A stretch of 64,000 bases of DNA. It comes from Opitutus sp. GAS368 (GTDB taxonomy: Bacteria > Verrucomicrobiota > Verrucomicrobiia > Opitutales > Opitutaceae). Positions within the stretch are counted from its first letter, which is position 1. Each line of letters starts with the position of its first letter. The stretch lies in NCBI GenBank assembly GCA_945903465.1, contig CAMDOF010000014.1, positions 1 through 64,000 of the forward strand. The letters run 5' to 3'. The position numbers and the translations under genes are program-made. The notes under the pieces are model-generated. The model did not search any database. It saw nothing but the letters and a program-made list of their open reading frames with translations, and was not told the DNA's origin. Positions 17,501 through 25,856 of the stretch are shown here, one piece after another.

Positions 17501-20105
17501 TGGCGTTCCCGAGGCTGCGATCGACATCCCATAGCGGGAACGCCGTCATCGGGCCGTTGCGATCTTTGGAGAAGTAATAGCTAAAAGTGTACGCATCGAC
17601 TTCTTTGCACAGCTCCAGCCAGAGCGTCCGGTCGATGAAGCTGCGTTCGTGGATCCATTTCCCGTAATAGTTCGCACTCGCGGGATCGTTGAAGTCCGGT
17701 GCGGCCAGAGCCGACGTCATCCGAGTGAGCCAGCTCGTGAGGGCGTTCGCTTGGACGGCGGTGACGGGCTCGGGATCGCTGATGTCGTAGTCGCGATTCG
17801 AGCCGGGGACGGCGGGGTTGGCGGCGGCGTTGATTTTGTATTCGTAGGGGGTCTTATCGTTTTTGAAGATAAATCCTCCGCTGATCAGCGCTGGGTCGCT
17901 CATGCTGTCGTTAAGCTTGGCGATATCCACCCGCTCCTTGCCGCGGGATGGTTTTTCCATGAGCAGGTAGACGCCGCGGTAGTCGGCGTAATCGAGCGTG
18001 TTGTTGCCTTGGTTAAAAAACACCTCGACGAAACGACACCGTAAACCCGCCCCCGGTCCGTTGGCGTCGAGCATGGCTTGCTGCATGAGATAATTTCGCA
18101 TGAGTGACTTATCGAAAGTCAGGCTTTGCAAAATCCAATCGCTGTTGCTCGGCATGCCCAGGAGCGGTTCGTTGCGATCTTCGTCTTCGTCCTCTTTCCA
18201 GAACTCCAGCGCATAGGGTCGCTCGGCCTGGCCGGAGGAGCTCTGGCCACGCACGTGCGTGCCGCCGCGCAGCACTTGATCCGGAGCGTTGGCGAAGCTC
18301 GCGCGATTCGTACCGGGTTTCACGTCATACACCGCGACCTGGGAAAACCGATAGGGGCGCAGCCCGAGGGGATTCGTGAGCCCGTCGACGTTGCGCAGGA
18401 AACTGTCGAGCACGATGACCGGCAGCGTGCTGTTGAACGGCTGCCCCGAGCCATTGTAATTACTCGCCACGTTGACGAGCGTGGTGGCGTTGGTGTCCGC
18501 CCCACCCATCAGCCAAATAAAGGCGCGGTTGCCGGTTTTCGAGGGCAGGTAACCCGGCGCGAAGACCCGCGCCTTCACGTAGGTGCCGGTCGCGATGTCG
18601 AGCGGGGTCGTGTAACGCGGCGAGGTCTCCGTCGGTTCCGCGGTGTTTAATGTATAGCGGATTTCGGCGCCGGCGGGAGCATTCGCCGGTAATTGTATCC
18701 CCAGTGTGACCGCAGAGGTAATGACCCCACTCGGCTGATCTGCCTGCGGCACGACGCCCGGCTTGAAAAAGACCGGCGCAGCCATGCGTCTCTCGGCCGC
18801 TTGGCGACCGCGGTTGGTGGTGCCGGGGGTCGCGATTTCCAAATAGCCCTTCGTCTGCGCCGGTCCCAGCCCGCCAAAGGAGACGTCTTCCGGCTGCGGG
18901 CCGTAGCTGAGCGCGTGGACCACCGTGATCCCATCGCTGCGGACCAGCGTGAGCGCCCCCCCTTCCTTCTGCAGCGTAAAATTGGCGTGCGGACGAACAT
19001 TCGTGAAACGATTTTTACCCGATGCAAAAATGATCTGATGGCCATAGGCTGGAAGGGTCAGACTGGGCAGCGGATAGCTCACCGTCGGTGGATTCGCACC
19101 GGGCACGGGACTCCCCGCGCTGGTGTAGTCGAGGCGCCACCCGGTCAGACTGACTGGGGCCGAGGTTCCATTGTACAGATCGATCCAGTCCGATGCCGCA
19201 AGATCTTCGTCCGCCAGCCCAGAGGCGTTGTCAGCCATGATCTCCTCGATGACCACACCACCCGTGGCGACCGGCGCCACGGGGCTCGTGATGGTGGTAA
19301 TCGCAAGATCATCCACAAATACGTCCTGCATCGCGCCGCCCGTCGCCGCGTTAAGCGCAAAGTTGCAGCCGACGGTTGGTGCAAAATCCGGCGTCGGCAG
19401 ATGGGTGAAAATCGCGATGCCATCGTAGGTGAGGTCCAGCCCGTTGACCGCGTCCCAGTGCAGCAGCACGGTCCGGAAGGTCTGGTCGTAGGTAAAGTTT
19501 CCTCCGGGCAGATTTGCCGCCAGGAAATTACCCACGCTGTTGGCATCGGAAAATACTTCGATGCTCCGAGGATCAGTGGTGGCATTCTGGTAGGTGTCGA
19601 AATTCACCACCAACCCATAGGCCGCCACGTGCCCACCCCCGCCGCCGACGCCACTGAGCGAAGGGCCAAAGCTCAGGTTGAACCCGTCCGCGGGGGTCGC
19701 CCCCGGTGCGCGATCCATCAGCAAGCGCAGCGTGACGGTGAACTCAGTCACCGCGGCAGCGGCATCAAGTACCGGTAAGATGAGCGCGTTCGTGGCGCTG
19801 CCCGTCACTTTGTCCGCCAGTCGCAAGGCGGTCTCGCCAGTCGTCCCGACGCCCGTTTTCACGATACCCACATTGATCGTGCCGGTTCCGTTGGTGTCTT
19901 TCCGATTGGAAATGAGGGTCGCATTGGTGGCCACACCATTGAGCAAGCCCCCGCTGAGGAGGATCGATGTGTTGATCGCGCCGTTCGGCGTATCCGTGGC
20001 GATCGAGTTGAAATTGTTCGTGTAGGTGGCGGCTGGCAGCAGGGCTGGAAGCATCGCGGCCAGCCCAAGCACGGGCCGTAGTTTTACAATAATAGGGGAG
20101 GGCAT
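14565..20105 (-). CDS. Giant CotH-kinase/lamin-tail exported protein
   Basis: An 1846-residue exported multidomain protein. In order: signal peptide (to about 26); a lectin/LamG-like beta domain (about 27-270); a lamin-tail domain (about 283-410) with the VIEEIMADN and DWIDLYN motifs; a chitobiase C-terminal-like strand with 'RYTLNTAEPT'; a CotH domain (about 550-900) with a GGTHVRGQSSSGQ loop, then SDWILQS and WDVDRSLGN; a glycan-binding-like beta domain; a second lamin-tail domain; an Ig-like domain with WYQWSKDG; and two C-terminal repeats, each with an LIRA.GP motif and a later NDNW motif. CotH proteins are atypical protein kinases in spore coats; here the domain is exported and its target is unknown. 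The terminal repeats are widespread in Opitutus-type surface proteins. Confidence 0.85.
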   Translation of the reverse strand: MPSPIIVKLRPVLGLAAMLPALLPAATYTNNFNSIATDTPNGAINTSILLSGGLLNGVATNATLISNRKDTNGTGTINVGIVKTGVGTTGETALRLADKVTGSATNALILPVLDAAAAVTEFTVTLRLLMDRAPGATPADGFNLSFGPSLSGVGGGGGHVAAYGLVVNFDTYQNATTDPRSIEVFSDANSVGNFLAANLPGGNFTYDQTFRTVLLHWDAVNGLDLTYDGIAIFTHLPTPDFAPTVGCNFALNAATGGAMQDVFVDDLAITTITSPVAPVATGGVVIEEIMADNASGLADEDLAASDWIDLYNGTSAPVSLTGWRLDYTSAGSPVPGANPPTVSYPLPSLTLPAYGHQIIFASGKNRFTNVRPHANFTLQKEGGALTLVRSDGITVVHALSYGPQPEDVSFGGLGPAQTKGYLEIATPGTTNRGRQAAERRMAAPVFFKPGVVPQADQPSGVITSAVTLGIQLPANAPAGAEIRYTLNTAEPTETSPRYTTPLDIATGTYVKARVFAPGYLPSKTGNRAFIWLMGGADTNATTLVNVASNYNGSGQPFNSTLPVIVLDSFLRNVDGLTNPLGLRPYRFSQVAVYDVKPGTNRASFANAPDQVLRGGTHVRGQSSSGQAERPYALEFWKEDEDEDRNEPLLGMPSNSDWILQSLTFDKSLMRNYLMQQAMLDANGPGAGLRCRFVEVFFNQGNNTLDYADYRGVYLLMEKPSRGKERVDIAKLNDSMSDPALISGGFIFKNDKTPYEYKINAAANPAVPGSNRDYDISDPEPVTAVQANALTSWLTRMTSALAAPDFNDPASANYYGKWIHERSFIDRTLWLELCKEVDAYTFSYYFSKDRNGPMTAFPLWDVDRSLGNANYGYSNASFGMKWWAVGSNYTYYTRLDDDPEFNDRYWNRWAALRRSHFSKETLFGRIEAVYTQLTDGSRADIVNTASTTTMAIQVPVARHYRKYPYLGSNTLTSGQTGQVNRTTWRQEVDALKTWLAERLEWLDGAPQTINATTLAPRLKPTELIDALTGRAQSAGNVPLGFQFRLHNPNPAGGTTYYTIDGADPRQVGGTLAPSALTTGTGTVTASTLLAAGQSWKWLLPAAAPANDASGLAWTAPAHADGTWSQGIAPLGYGETTGLATNVSPVAPNYTAADAEPGPAYFRTTFTATGTAGLTSVFFEIMADDGAIIYLNGVEAGRSNFPLAPTPATYGQEALGPIDPGNNYASTETLFISVPFDRALLKEGVNTLAVEVHQAIYAFPPNATNAYPRNDYSDLRFDLRIVGQTASAPGPALALTTPGAHTLRTRIKQGDTWSPLTEATFVLEATPARAVNLVVSELHYHPVDPTSAEIAAGFNNGNDFEFIELMNISRTQSLDLTGVKIDDAVSFDFNTVAPALRILPPGGRIIIVENPAAFAARLEPGAQPVVAGAFSGNLSNSSEQVIIRAANGAIIKQFTYRDSAPWPEEADGNGSSLVLSNPFANPDHALASSWHASAPNALTKATAAPPAPVMVAQPSGQSVLFGGNATLTAAATSSGFFWYQWSKDGVPVEGATKSTLVLSGASPANAGAYSVAVANAGGTIVSKPAQLETLSGSTLSNLSVRTTLGAGQTVTLGAVVIGGSKPVLIRAAGPALLPFGLSGMADPKLELFGSDSTTPTATNDNWPSSLASVFTSVGAFEFAGGSKDAALSQVLTGAFTVRASGTGPGVILVEAYDTVGGTSPRLINLSARNRVGTGEDILIAGFSIVGAGSKQVLIRAVGPTLGSFGVPKPLADPTLKVIDSRGVTIGANDNWVAALAATFVQVGAFPLVAASRDAALLVTLPAGGTYTLQVSGVNNSTGEALIEVYEIF

Positions 20106-20599
20106 GAAGGGCGGGTTTCGACGAGTGAACCCTCTTTGGTAAAGATCACGCGACCCATTTAATCAAGGCAGCCCCGCGCCCGCCGTCCGCTCGCGCCGGT
20201 CTTCACCGCTGTGGGCGGCGTCAGTCAAAACTCACGCTGCCAGGGCTCTCCCTAATTCGGTTTTATCTGGGTCATCGGGTGCACCCGCTCCGCGCGGAAC
20301 GATGGCCACGCGTCTTCAGGCCGACGCATTGCGTTCATCGCCCGCCTCCGTCCGGAATCGCGCGTGGGGAGCCTCTGCCCCGCTATTTTTTTCTCCGCGT
20401 GATGATTCCCGCCTGCCTCGGCTCCGCGGTGGGTTCGGGGTTACGCGCTTCCATGCAAAACGATTCTGCCTGGGGCGTTCGGGCGCGCGGGCGGATCGTT
20501 TCTAGCGGGGAGAAATTCCTGGAAAGACGGTGCGCCGCTTTGTCAGGCAGGTGCGATTTGCCCATAGGGCAATGGCGCACGGTCCCTCTCGGCGGACGG
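20106..20599. other. Intergenic, no gene seen
   Basis: 494 bp upstream of the CotH gene and downstream of the dioxygenase gene. Several open frames cross it but none looks protein-like. One clear hairpin lies at 20551-20580 and is listed separately. The CotH promoter presumably lies within the first 150 bp. Confidence 0.4.
20551..20580. repeat. Inverted repeat (hairpin) after dioxygenase gene
   Basis: GTGCG and CGCAC arms flank a perfect TTGCCC-ATA-GGGCAA core, giving an 11-bp stem with a small internal loop. It lies 20 bp beyond the dioxygenase stop codon on the transcribed side. There is no T tract, so it could slow or protect the 3' end of the mRNA rather than act as a classic terminator. 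Confidence 0.6.
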
Positions 20600-21286
20600 T
20601 CACCCGTGTTCCGGTGTCAAGCCCATCACAATATCCCACCGCGCCGTCAATTCGCCTGACTTGGACCCCGCCAGCGGGGTGAAAGCCACCGTCACGTTTT
20701 CGCGTTGCCGAGGGTCCGTGATCTTTTTCCAAACGCCGTCCTTTTCATTACCGACATAGCCCTTGATGTAGCACTGCGAGACCAGTTCCTTTTTTCCCCG
20801 TAATTTCACGGCGAGATGAATGTGCGGGGCCCGCCCCGGGTACGCCACCGGCTTGATCGTTCGGAAAATATATTCACCGGTCGACCCCGTTGCGAACCGC
20901 CCAAAGCACTGAAAATTCGCGTCCCTTTTCGCCTTGTCACCCCCGGTTTTCGAGTGGAGGTAAACGCCCGTCGCATCGCACTGCCAGATCTCGATGGTCG
21001 CATTGCGAATGGGGGAACCAGCCGATGTTAGTAACCGTCCGCTCAACCACGTGATTTCACCCACCGCCGGCGTGAGCCGATCGTTCACGACGATCAAATC
21101 GTTGTCGGTATCGAGCGGCAGGACATCGGGGTAAAACGGCCCTTCTGTCTGCCGCGGGGTGAGCGCGAGTTGCTCGGCGAAGAGTCCCGGCACCGCGAAG
21201 AGCGCGGATCCGACGGCCAATTGGCGCAGAAACTGGCGGCGAGGCGAATAGATGGCAAATGTTCGGGGGAAAAGTGAGCGGGGCAT
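20600..21286 (-). CDS. Tat-exported intradiol ring-cleavage dioxygenase-like protein
   Basis: A 228-residue member of the intradiol (protocatechuate/catechol) dioxygenase fold. The TPRQTEGPFYP opening is the family signature. The usual non-haem Fe(III) ligands appear present: a Tyr in the segment CDATGVY, a second Tyr in VAYPGRAP, and two His in PHIH. The N-terminus SPRRQFLRQ followed by a hydrophobic stretch is a good twin-arginine signal, matching the TatA gene at 59186. An upstream Met gives a 13-residue extension before that motif. Most characterised enzymes of this fold are cytoplasmic; an exported single-gene form outside an aromatic-degradation cluster leaves its substrate open. Confidence 0.85.
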   Translation of the reverse strand: MPRSLFPRTFAIYSPRRQFLRQLAVGSALFAVPGLFAEQLALTPRQTEGPFYPDVLPLDTDNDLIVVNDRLTPAVGEITWLSGRLLTSAGSPIRNATIEIWQCDATGVYLHSKTGGDKAKRDANFQCFGRFATGSTGEYIFRTIKPVAYPGRAPHIHLAVKLRGKKELVSQCYIKGYVGNEKDGVWKKITDPRQRENVTVAFTPLAGSKSGELTARWDIVMGLTPEHG

Positions 21287-21377
21287 TTTTCAGGCAGACG
21301 TGTGCAGCGGGTTAAAGTTTTGGTTAGGTTTTAATCAAGCTGGATCGCTGGCGGGTGGAGAGTGTGATCGGCGGCGG

Positions 21378-21620
21378 TTAGCCGGCACTGGGCTTGGTTT
21401 TTTGGCGTTGGGTCTCGGCATCCCTGAGGCGGTCGCTCTGGCCGGTGATGCGGATTATCATCGCGTGGTGCAGGCAGCGGTCGAGGATGGCGGAGGCGGT
21501 GGGCACGTCCTGGAGCAGCTTGCCCCAGTCCTCGGTCGGGCCGGTTGCTGGTCATGATCGTCGATTTGTTCTCGTGGCGGCGCATGATGATCTCGAAGAG
21601 ATATTCCCCGATTGATTCCT
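21378..21620 (-). pseudogene. istB: IS21-family istB helper ATPase, C-terminal relic
   Basis: Read on the minus strand, the segment EYLFEIIMRRHENKSTIMTS is followed, after a one-base frameshift near 21536-21541, by EDWGKLLQDVPTASAILDRC and TGQSDRL, ending at the stop codon at 21378-21380. This is the C-terminal end of IstB, the AAA+ partner of the IS21 transposase. Neither the Walker motifs nor istA is present, so only about 80 codons survive. It abuts the IS110 relic directly, implying one element inserted into or recombined with the other before decay. Confidence 0.8.
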
Positions 21621-21624
21621 AAGA

Positions 21625-22010
21625 AACTGGACTTGCTTCTTCCCTGCCTTTTGATCCTCAAAAGATGGAGTTGAGGTCGCCCGCCGGTTGGAAAGCGGCC
21701 GGGTGCTGACGCTGAGCTGGTGGTTGCCGCTGACTTTGTTGCTGGGGCACAGTTCCAGCCACGAGGCGAAATTCTCGGGGCTGGCAAAGCGGTCCAAGTT
21801 GGGACCGACCTCGGTGAGGAAAGTCTAGCCGACGTGGGTGTTGACACCGTCCACCGCCGCGATGTTGACGCCGAACTTCTGGAAGAGCAGGGTGCGGACC
21901 GCGGCGTCCGGTGGTTTGCCCCGCCTAGTCGGCGGCGGCGGCGCGGCCTCCGGGCGGTTCTCGAGCAGGGCGGGCTACCGGCCGAGCGACGTCGCTCGCG
22001 ACTGCGCGAA
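21625..22010 (-). pseudogene. IS110-family transposase, C-terminal relic
   Basis: The minus strand encodes LLFQKFGVNIAAVDGVNTHV, an in-frame stop, then FLTEVGPNLDRFASPENFAS and LELCPSNKVSG, ending with STRPLSNRRA. This matches the C-terminal (transposase_20-type) domain of IS110/IS1111 transposases, where the helix-hairpin 'GV..TAI.G' is followed by 'FASWLGLCP..K.SGGK'. The N-terminal DEDD catalytic domain is not recognisable, and the stop near 21828 confirms loss of function. Confidence 0.8.
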
Positions 22011-22644
22011 CGAAAGTCTCAACTGAACCCCGCCGGGAACCAACCCGCCCGGCCGAGCCTGACCAGCCGTCGGCTGCGAACCGGCAGCGAGTCTTGGCGG
22101 GCGTCCGAAATGGCGCCTTCGAGCGTAGGCAGCCAAGTGCCAAACCGGGTGATTGAGCCCCGCGATGAATTATATCGGTGGAGCCTGCGTTGTAGAAAAA
22201 ACGTGGTAAGTACGGAGGCGCCCTTAAGGTTTGGCGCCGATGTCCGCCCTGGGTCTGACAGGGCAGAGCAGGGGAGGTTTTCTCGGGAAGATGGGAGAGC
22301 CTCCGGTCTCCTCGGCCATAACCGGCAGCGACCAGACTGGTGAAACAAGGTCCCTATCCCCGTCCGACGCTCCGCGGTCGGTCGGTGGCGAAAATAGCTG
22401 GGGATTCGAGGTGTCGCGCGCCGAGCGACCGAGCGAAGGTGCAGAGACCCGAGGTAGTCTTAGCCGCCGCGTAGTACCGATTGAAACCAGGGAAACCAGC
22501 TCGAGGGAGCCCGGGAATAGGGAAGGCGGTGGTCGGGTTGTGGAAGTGTCGTTGGCAACGCTCGGGGGGCCCGTGCCCATTGAACGTGGGTCCACCCGAA
22601 GAGGACGCCTCGGGAGGGTGGCGCAGCGGCACCCGCCCGAGCCG

Positions 22645-23903
22645 TTGACGGCGTTGAATCAGCATCCGGACCTGAACTGGATGCACGAAGCCTACGGGGG
22701 GGCGCGAGGACGCTGCGCCGTGAGTCGACGGGCAGACGGTCGCCGGATAGGGAGAGCATCTGCCGGAAAATCTCCGGAATCTGCTTGCGCGAGCCCAAAG
22801 CGGTCGCGACCAAGCGTTCCCGGTCAAGCGCGCGGATGGACCAAAGAATGAGCTGGACGATCGGCCCATCGGCTCGCCCACCACGGAGGATAAAATCCTC
22901 CAACGGGCGGTGGCCATGTTCCTGGAGCCGATGGACGAGCGGAAATCCTTTCCGTTTCACCTTGGGTTCCGTCCCCGTCGTTCAGCGTATCAGCCGATCA
23001 AATACATCTGTTCGCAAAGTCACGCGCAGAAAGTGGCGTGGGTACTGGAGGTCGATTTAGGCAGGTTCTTTGACGCGGTCGACCCGAACACGTTCGTGAG
23101 CTGTGGGGCCGCCGAGTGTAGGCCGGCGTGATTACCCGCTTGATCGGCAAGTGGCTGCAGGCGGGCGGATGGGAAGAGGGCAAGGTCAGCCATCCCCCAA
23201 AGGGCCCACCGCAAGTGGGAGTTGTTTCGCCTATCCCCAGTAATATCGACGGGCACGAAGTGCTGGACAAATCGTTGGTGAAAAGGATCCAGCCCCGATG
23301 CCGGGGCCACACCTTCATGGTTCGTTTCGCCGATGATTTTATCATGGGCTTCGAGCACGTGGAGGACGCCCGGAAGGTTATGCGCGTGATCGACAAACGG
23401 TTCGCGCGTTTTGGCCTGAAGGTTAATGCGGAGAATACGCGCCTGGTGCCGTGCAAGCGCCCGCCGTTGCAAAAGGGCGACCCGCCGGGCAGGGCTAGGG
23501 ACGTTCGATTTCCTTGGGCTCACGCTCTACTGGGGGGGAAGGCGCTTCGGGGCAGCTTTGGGGTGAAGCCGCAGACCGCGCGTAAGCGGTTCCGGCGCGC
23601 ACTCGACTCCATCGGTCAGGGGTGTCGTGAAAATCGGCACGTCCGTCTGCGGGAGCTGTGGGCTGCGCTCAACACCAAGCTGCGTGGTCACGACGCCGAC
23701 GACGCCATCTCGGAAAACTCCCGGATGCTCGGAATGCGCGGGGAGAAGTAGAGCGGGTGTGGCTGCAGTGGTTCAACCGGCGCAACCGCGGACGAGCCAT
23801 GGACTGGGAACGGTTCTCGGCTTTGCTCCAGACCTTGCCCTTGGCTCCTTCCCGGAGTGTTCATTCCCGCTGGCAATCGAATCCACCCCTTGAGAAACCG
23901 TAG
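22645..23903 (+). pseudogene. ltrA: Group II intron reverse transcriptase/maturase, broken
   Basis: Pieces in three frames rebuild a LtrA-type protein. LNQHPDLNWMHEAY (22654) is followed by a shift to VDGQTVAG with a stop at 22748. Then come LPENLRNLLARAQSG, RPIGSPTTEDKILQ and LGFRPRRSAYQ, with FFDAVDP (the RT2/3 region) before a stop at 23129. A second shift leads to QVGVVSPIPSNI and the catalytic FADDF (RT5, near 23328). After a third shift the maturase-end VERVWLQWFNRRNRG leads to a stop at 23903. At least three frameshifts and one internal stop make it non-functional, although the FADD catalytic box survives. Confidence 0.88.
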
Positions 23904-23932
23904 GCGTGAAGCCCGCTCTTACGGGACTGGGG
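23892..23932 (+). ncRNA. Group II intron domain-V-like hairpin (relic)
   Basis: The segment beginning GAGAAACCGTAGGCGTGAAG and continuing to a GGGACTGGG tail can pair CCGTA with TACGG around an inner GCG/CGC stem. Its position, immediately overlapping the end of the maturase frame, and its GAG...CCGTA...TACGGG layout match intron domain V. The outer strand has diverged from the usual GAGCCGTA, in keeping with decay of the whole intron. Confidence 0.6.
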
Positions 23933-23939
23933 GGGCGTC

Positions 23940-23973
23940 GTCCGGCTTCGGTCCGGACGGTCCGAAGCCGGAC
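23940..23973. repeat. Perfect 12-bp inverted repeat
   Basis: GTCCGGCTTCGG (23940-23951) is exactly complementary to CCGAAGCCGGAC (23962-23973) with a 10-base loop. It follows the domain-V-like hairpin and could be the former domain VI or an attachment-type palindrome into which the intron inserted. A bulged adenine, needed for domain VI, is not seen in the perfect stem. There is no T tract for a terminator. Confidence 0.7.
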
Positions 23974-23975
23974 GC

Positions 23976-24266
23976 AACAACGGCGCGCAGACCGCCGCGC
24001 TCAACGGTTGCCCCGACATCCTCGAATGGGAGTCGGGCGTCTTTCCGTCATCGGTGAGGACATCACCGCGGCAGCGCTCGCGCCCAGGCTCCCTGCCGAC
24101 CGCTGGGGGCCGGCCGAACCAGGGGTGCGCATCCCCTGGAAAACGCTCGTCCTCGCTGAGTGAAGGGCGCTCGCGCCACCCTAACCACGGCCTTCGAGTA
24201 CGCGCCTTCGGAGTGCGGTGAGAAAGAACCGGCTGATCAGCGGTGGAGAGGATGCTCGCCAAGTTT
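23976..24266. other. Unassigned region after intron relic
   Basis: About 290 bp with no recognisable gene, lying between the intron remnant and the end of the Cache-HAMP gene. Open frames here lack protein-like character. It may hold further unrecognised mobile-element debris. Confidence 0.35.
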
Positions 24267-25535
24267 TTAGGCGGGCGGGGAGGCGGTCGGGTCGGGAGAC
24301 GCCGGAATTTTCTTTTCCGCCGCGGCATGGTTACTTTGTGCCCGCAGATCGACGACCATGCGCCCGAGGGCATCGCAAAGGACGGCGATTTCGCCTTCGC
24401 CGCGGGGCAGCGGCATGACGGTGAGAATATCGCCGCTGCGGATGCGGTCGGCGGATCGGCCAATGGAGCGGAGGCGTTGGGCGAGGTGGTGGGCGCTGAT
24501 CCAACTACCGATCGAGATGAGGAAGGTCAGGGCGAGGCCCCACCCGATAATGTGGCGCTGGAGCTCGCGCGCGGGTACCAAGACGAGTTCGGCCGGTTGG
24601 CGTAGGGCGATAATCCAACCGAGGCCCCGGAATTCACGAAAGCCCCGACTGCGAGCATAGCCGGTGAGGTAGGTGGTGCCGCCGCGGGTATTTTCGAGGA
24701 GTGAGCCGCGAAAGGTGCGGGCGTTGGGTAGGGTGGGCGACTCGGGTGGTCGGGACCAGCCAGAGCCGCCTGAGTCGAGAAGGACATCGCCGGACGCGCT
24801 GTAGACCGTGACGCCGATGCGCTCGCGGCGGGCGGCCTCTGGCACGACGGATTGTTGAACTTCGCGGGCCCAAGCCCAGTGAAGGTGGGCTCCCAGTACG
24901 CCGAGCAGGCGACCGTCCGAGCCTGAGACGGGCACGGATAGATCGAGAAAACGACCGGAGCGATCGTCGCCGGCCGCGGCGAGCTCGCGGGTGAGTTCGG
25001 GCAGCTCGTGGAAGTCACCTGCGTACTCTCGCTCGCGCCCCGAGCGGAACCATGGACGCGTCTCGACCGAAGCACCCTCGATGATGCGTTGGGTTGTGGC
25101 GATGAGCTGGCCCGTCGTATCCGCAAAACCAATCCAGGCAAAGTCCCGGGCCTCGTCTTGGAAATTCTCAAGGAGTCGGCGGCGATCGGTTGCTGGTAGT
25201 TCGGCGGATCGAAAAGGGGCGAGGTTGGCCGCGAGTCGTAGGTGGCGTTGGTGCTGGGCGATGACACGGTCGAGCTTGTCGCTCATTTGGAAGGCGAGGG
25301 ACTCGAAGGACGCGCCGGTCTGTTTTTCGATGGCGCGCTGTAACATCCCGGCGGCGAGCGAGGCAAAGATCAGGGTGAAGAGCAGGCCACAGCCGCCGGC
25401 GATCGAGGCCGCCCGCGCACGCAGGCTGATGCGCGGGTCGAAGACCCACCACCAATCGCGAGCTGTGGATGAAAAGGGCGGAGTGGCGGGAGGTTTCATC
25501 GCAGGCAGGACGTTGGAATGGTTGGGAGGTGACAC
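24267..25535 (-). CDS. Cache-HAMP membrane sensor lacking an output domain
   Basis: A 422-residue membrane protein with a transmembrane helix near residues 40-68, a large periplasmic dCache-like domain (about 70-320) with the WIGFADTTGQ and RPWF segments typical of ligand-binding Cache folds, a second transmembrane helix near 330-352, and a HAMP linker after it (LAQRLRSIGRSADRIRSGD). The chain then stops after a Pro/Ala-rich tail, with no kinase, methyl-accepting, GGDEF or phosphatase module. The gene lies next to mobile-element relics, so an output domain could have been cut off, or it may work as a stand-alone sensor that partners another protein. An internal Met (start at 25499) is an alternative. 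Confidence 0.8.
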   Translation of the reverse strand: MSPPNHSNVLPAMKPPATPPFSSTARDWWWVFDPRISLRARAASIAGGCGLLFTLIFASLAAGMLQRAIEKQTGASFESLAFQMSDKLDRVIAQHQRHLRLAANLAPFRSAELPATDRRRLLENFQDEARDFAWIGFADTTGQLIATTQRIIEGASVETRPWFRSGREREYAGDFHELPELTRELAAAGDDRSGRFLDLSVPVSGSDGRLLGVLGAHLHWAWAREVQQSVVPEAARRERIGVTVYSASGDVLLDSGGSGWSRPPESPTLPNARTFRGSLLENTRGGTTYLTGYARSRGFREFRGLGWIIALRQPAELVLVPARELQRHIIGWGLALTFLISIGSWISAHHLAQRLRSIGRSADRIRSGDILTVMPLPRGEGEIAVLCDALGRMVVDLRAQSNHAAAEKKIPASPDPTASPPA

Positions 25536-25856
25536 GGCATTTTTTATTCGCGTGTCGGGCGGGGAAGACGTGAGGCGGTGCTGAGTGCTAAGGTGGGGGT
25601 TCTTTTTTATTTTGGGTGTTCGCGGGTGGGTGGCCGTCGTGAGATAAGCGGGGGGCGGAGGGCAGTAACCTGGTCGAGGTCCGGCGCGAATAGTGGGCGC
25701 TGGCGGGCGTGGACTTTGGCGGAGAGATTCGGCACCTACGCAGCCGGTTTGCTCGAAGTCCCGCCCGCGGTTCCTGAGAGTTCTTAAAATATTAAAAAAA
25801 CAGGTGATTGCTGGGATGAATCAGTCCAGCTTGGTTCCGCCCTGACAGGCCCTTCC
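25536..25856. promoter_or_regulatory. Divergent intergenic region, Cache-HAMP/DUF4870
   Basis: 321 bp between divergent start codons. The section nearest the DUF4870 gene is AT-rich (TTCTTAAAATATTAAAAAAA at 25781) and is a likely promoter or upstream element; a -10-like TAAAAT lies in it. No RNA gene or small ORF is convincing in the remainder. Confidence 0.45.

Larger units (their letters stand above)
22190..23975 (+). mobile_element. Decayed group II intron (approximate limits)
   Basis: A group II intron relic is inferred from its broken reverse transcriptase (22645-23903), a domain-V-like hairpin just after it (23892-23932), and a 450-bp non-coding 5' part containing tracts typical of domain I (GAAACCAGGGAAACCAGCTC at 22487, and GAGACCCGAGGTAGTC). 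The 5' GUGYG boundary could not be fixed, so the left end is a guess within about 100 bp. It sits beside the IS110 and IS21 relics, in a region that evidently collected and then lost mobile DNA. Confidence 0.65.

Noticed and set aside
23940-23973. Intrinsic terminator
   Set aside because: The stem is perfect but there is no T tract on either side.
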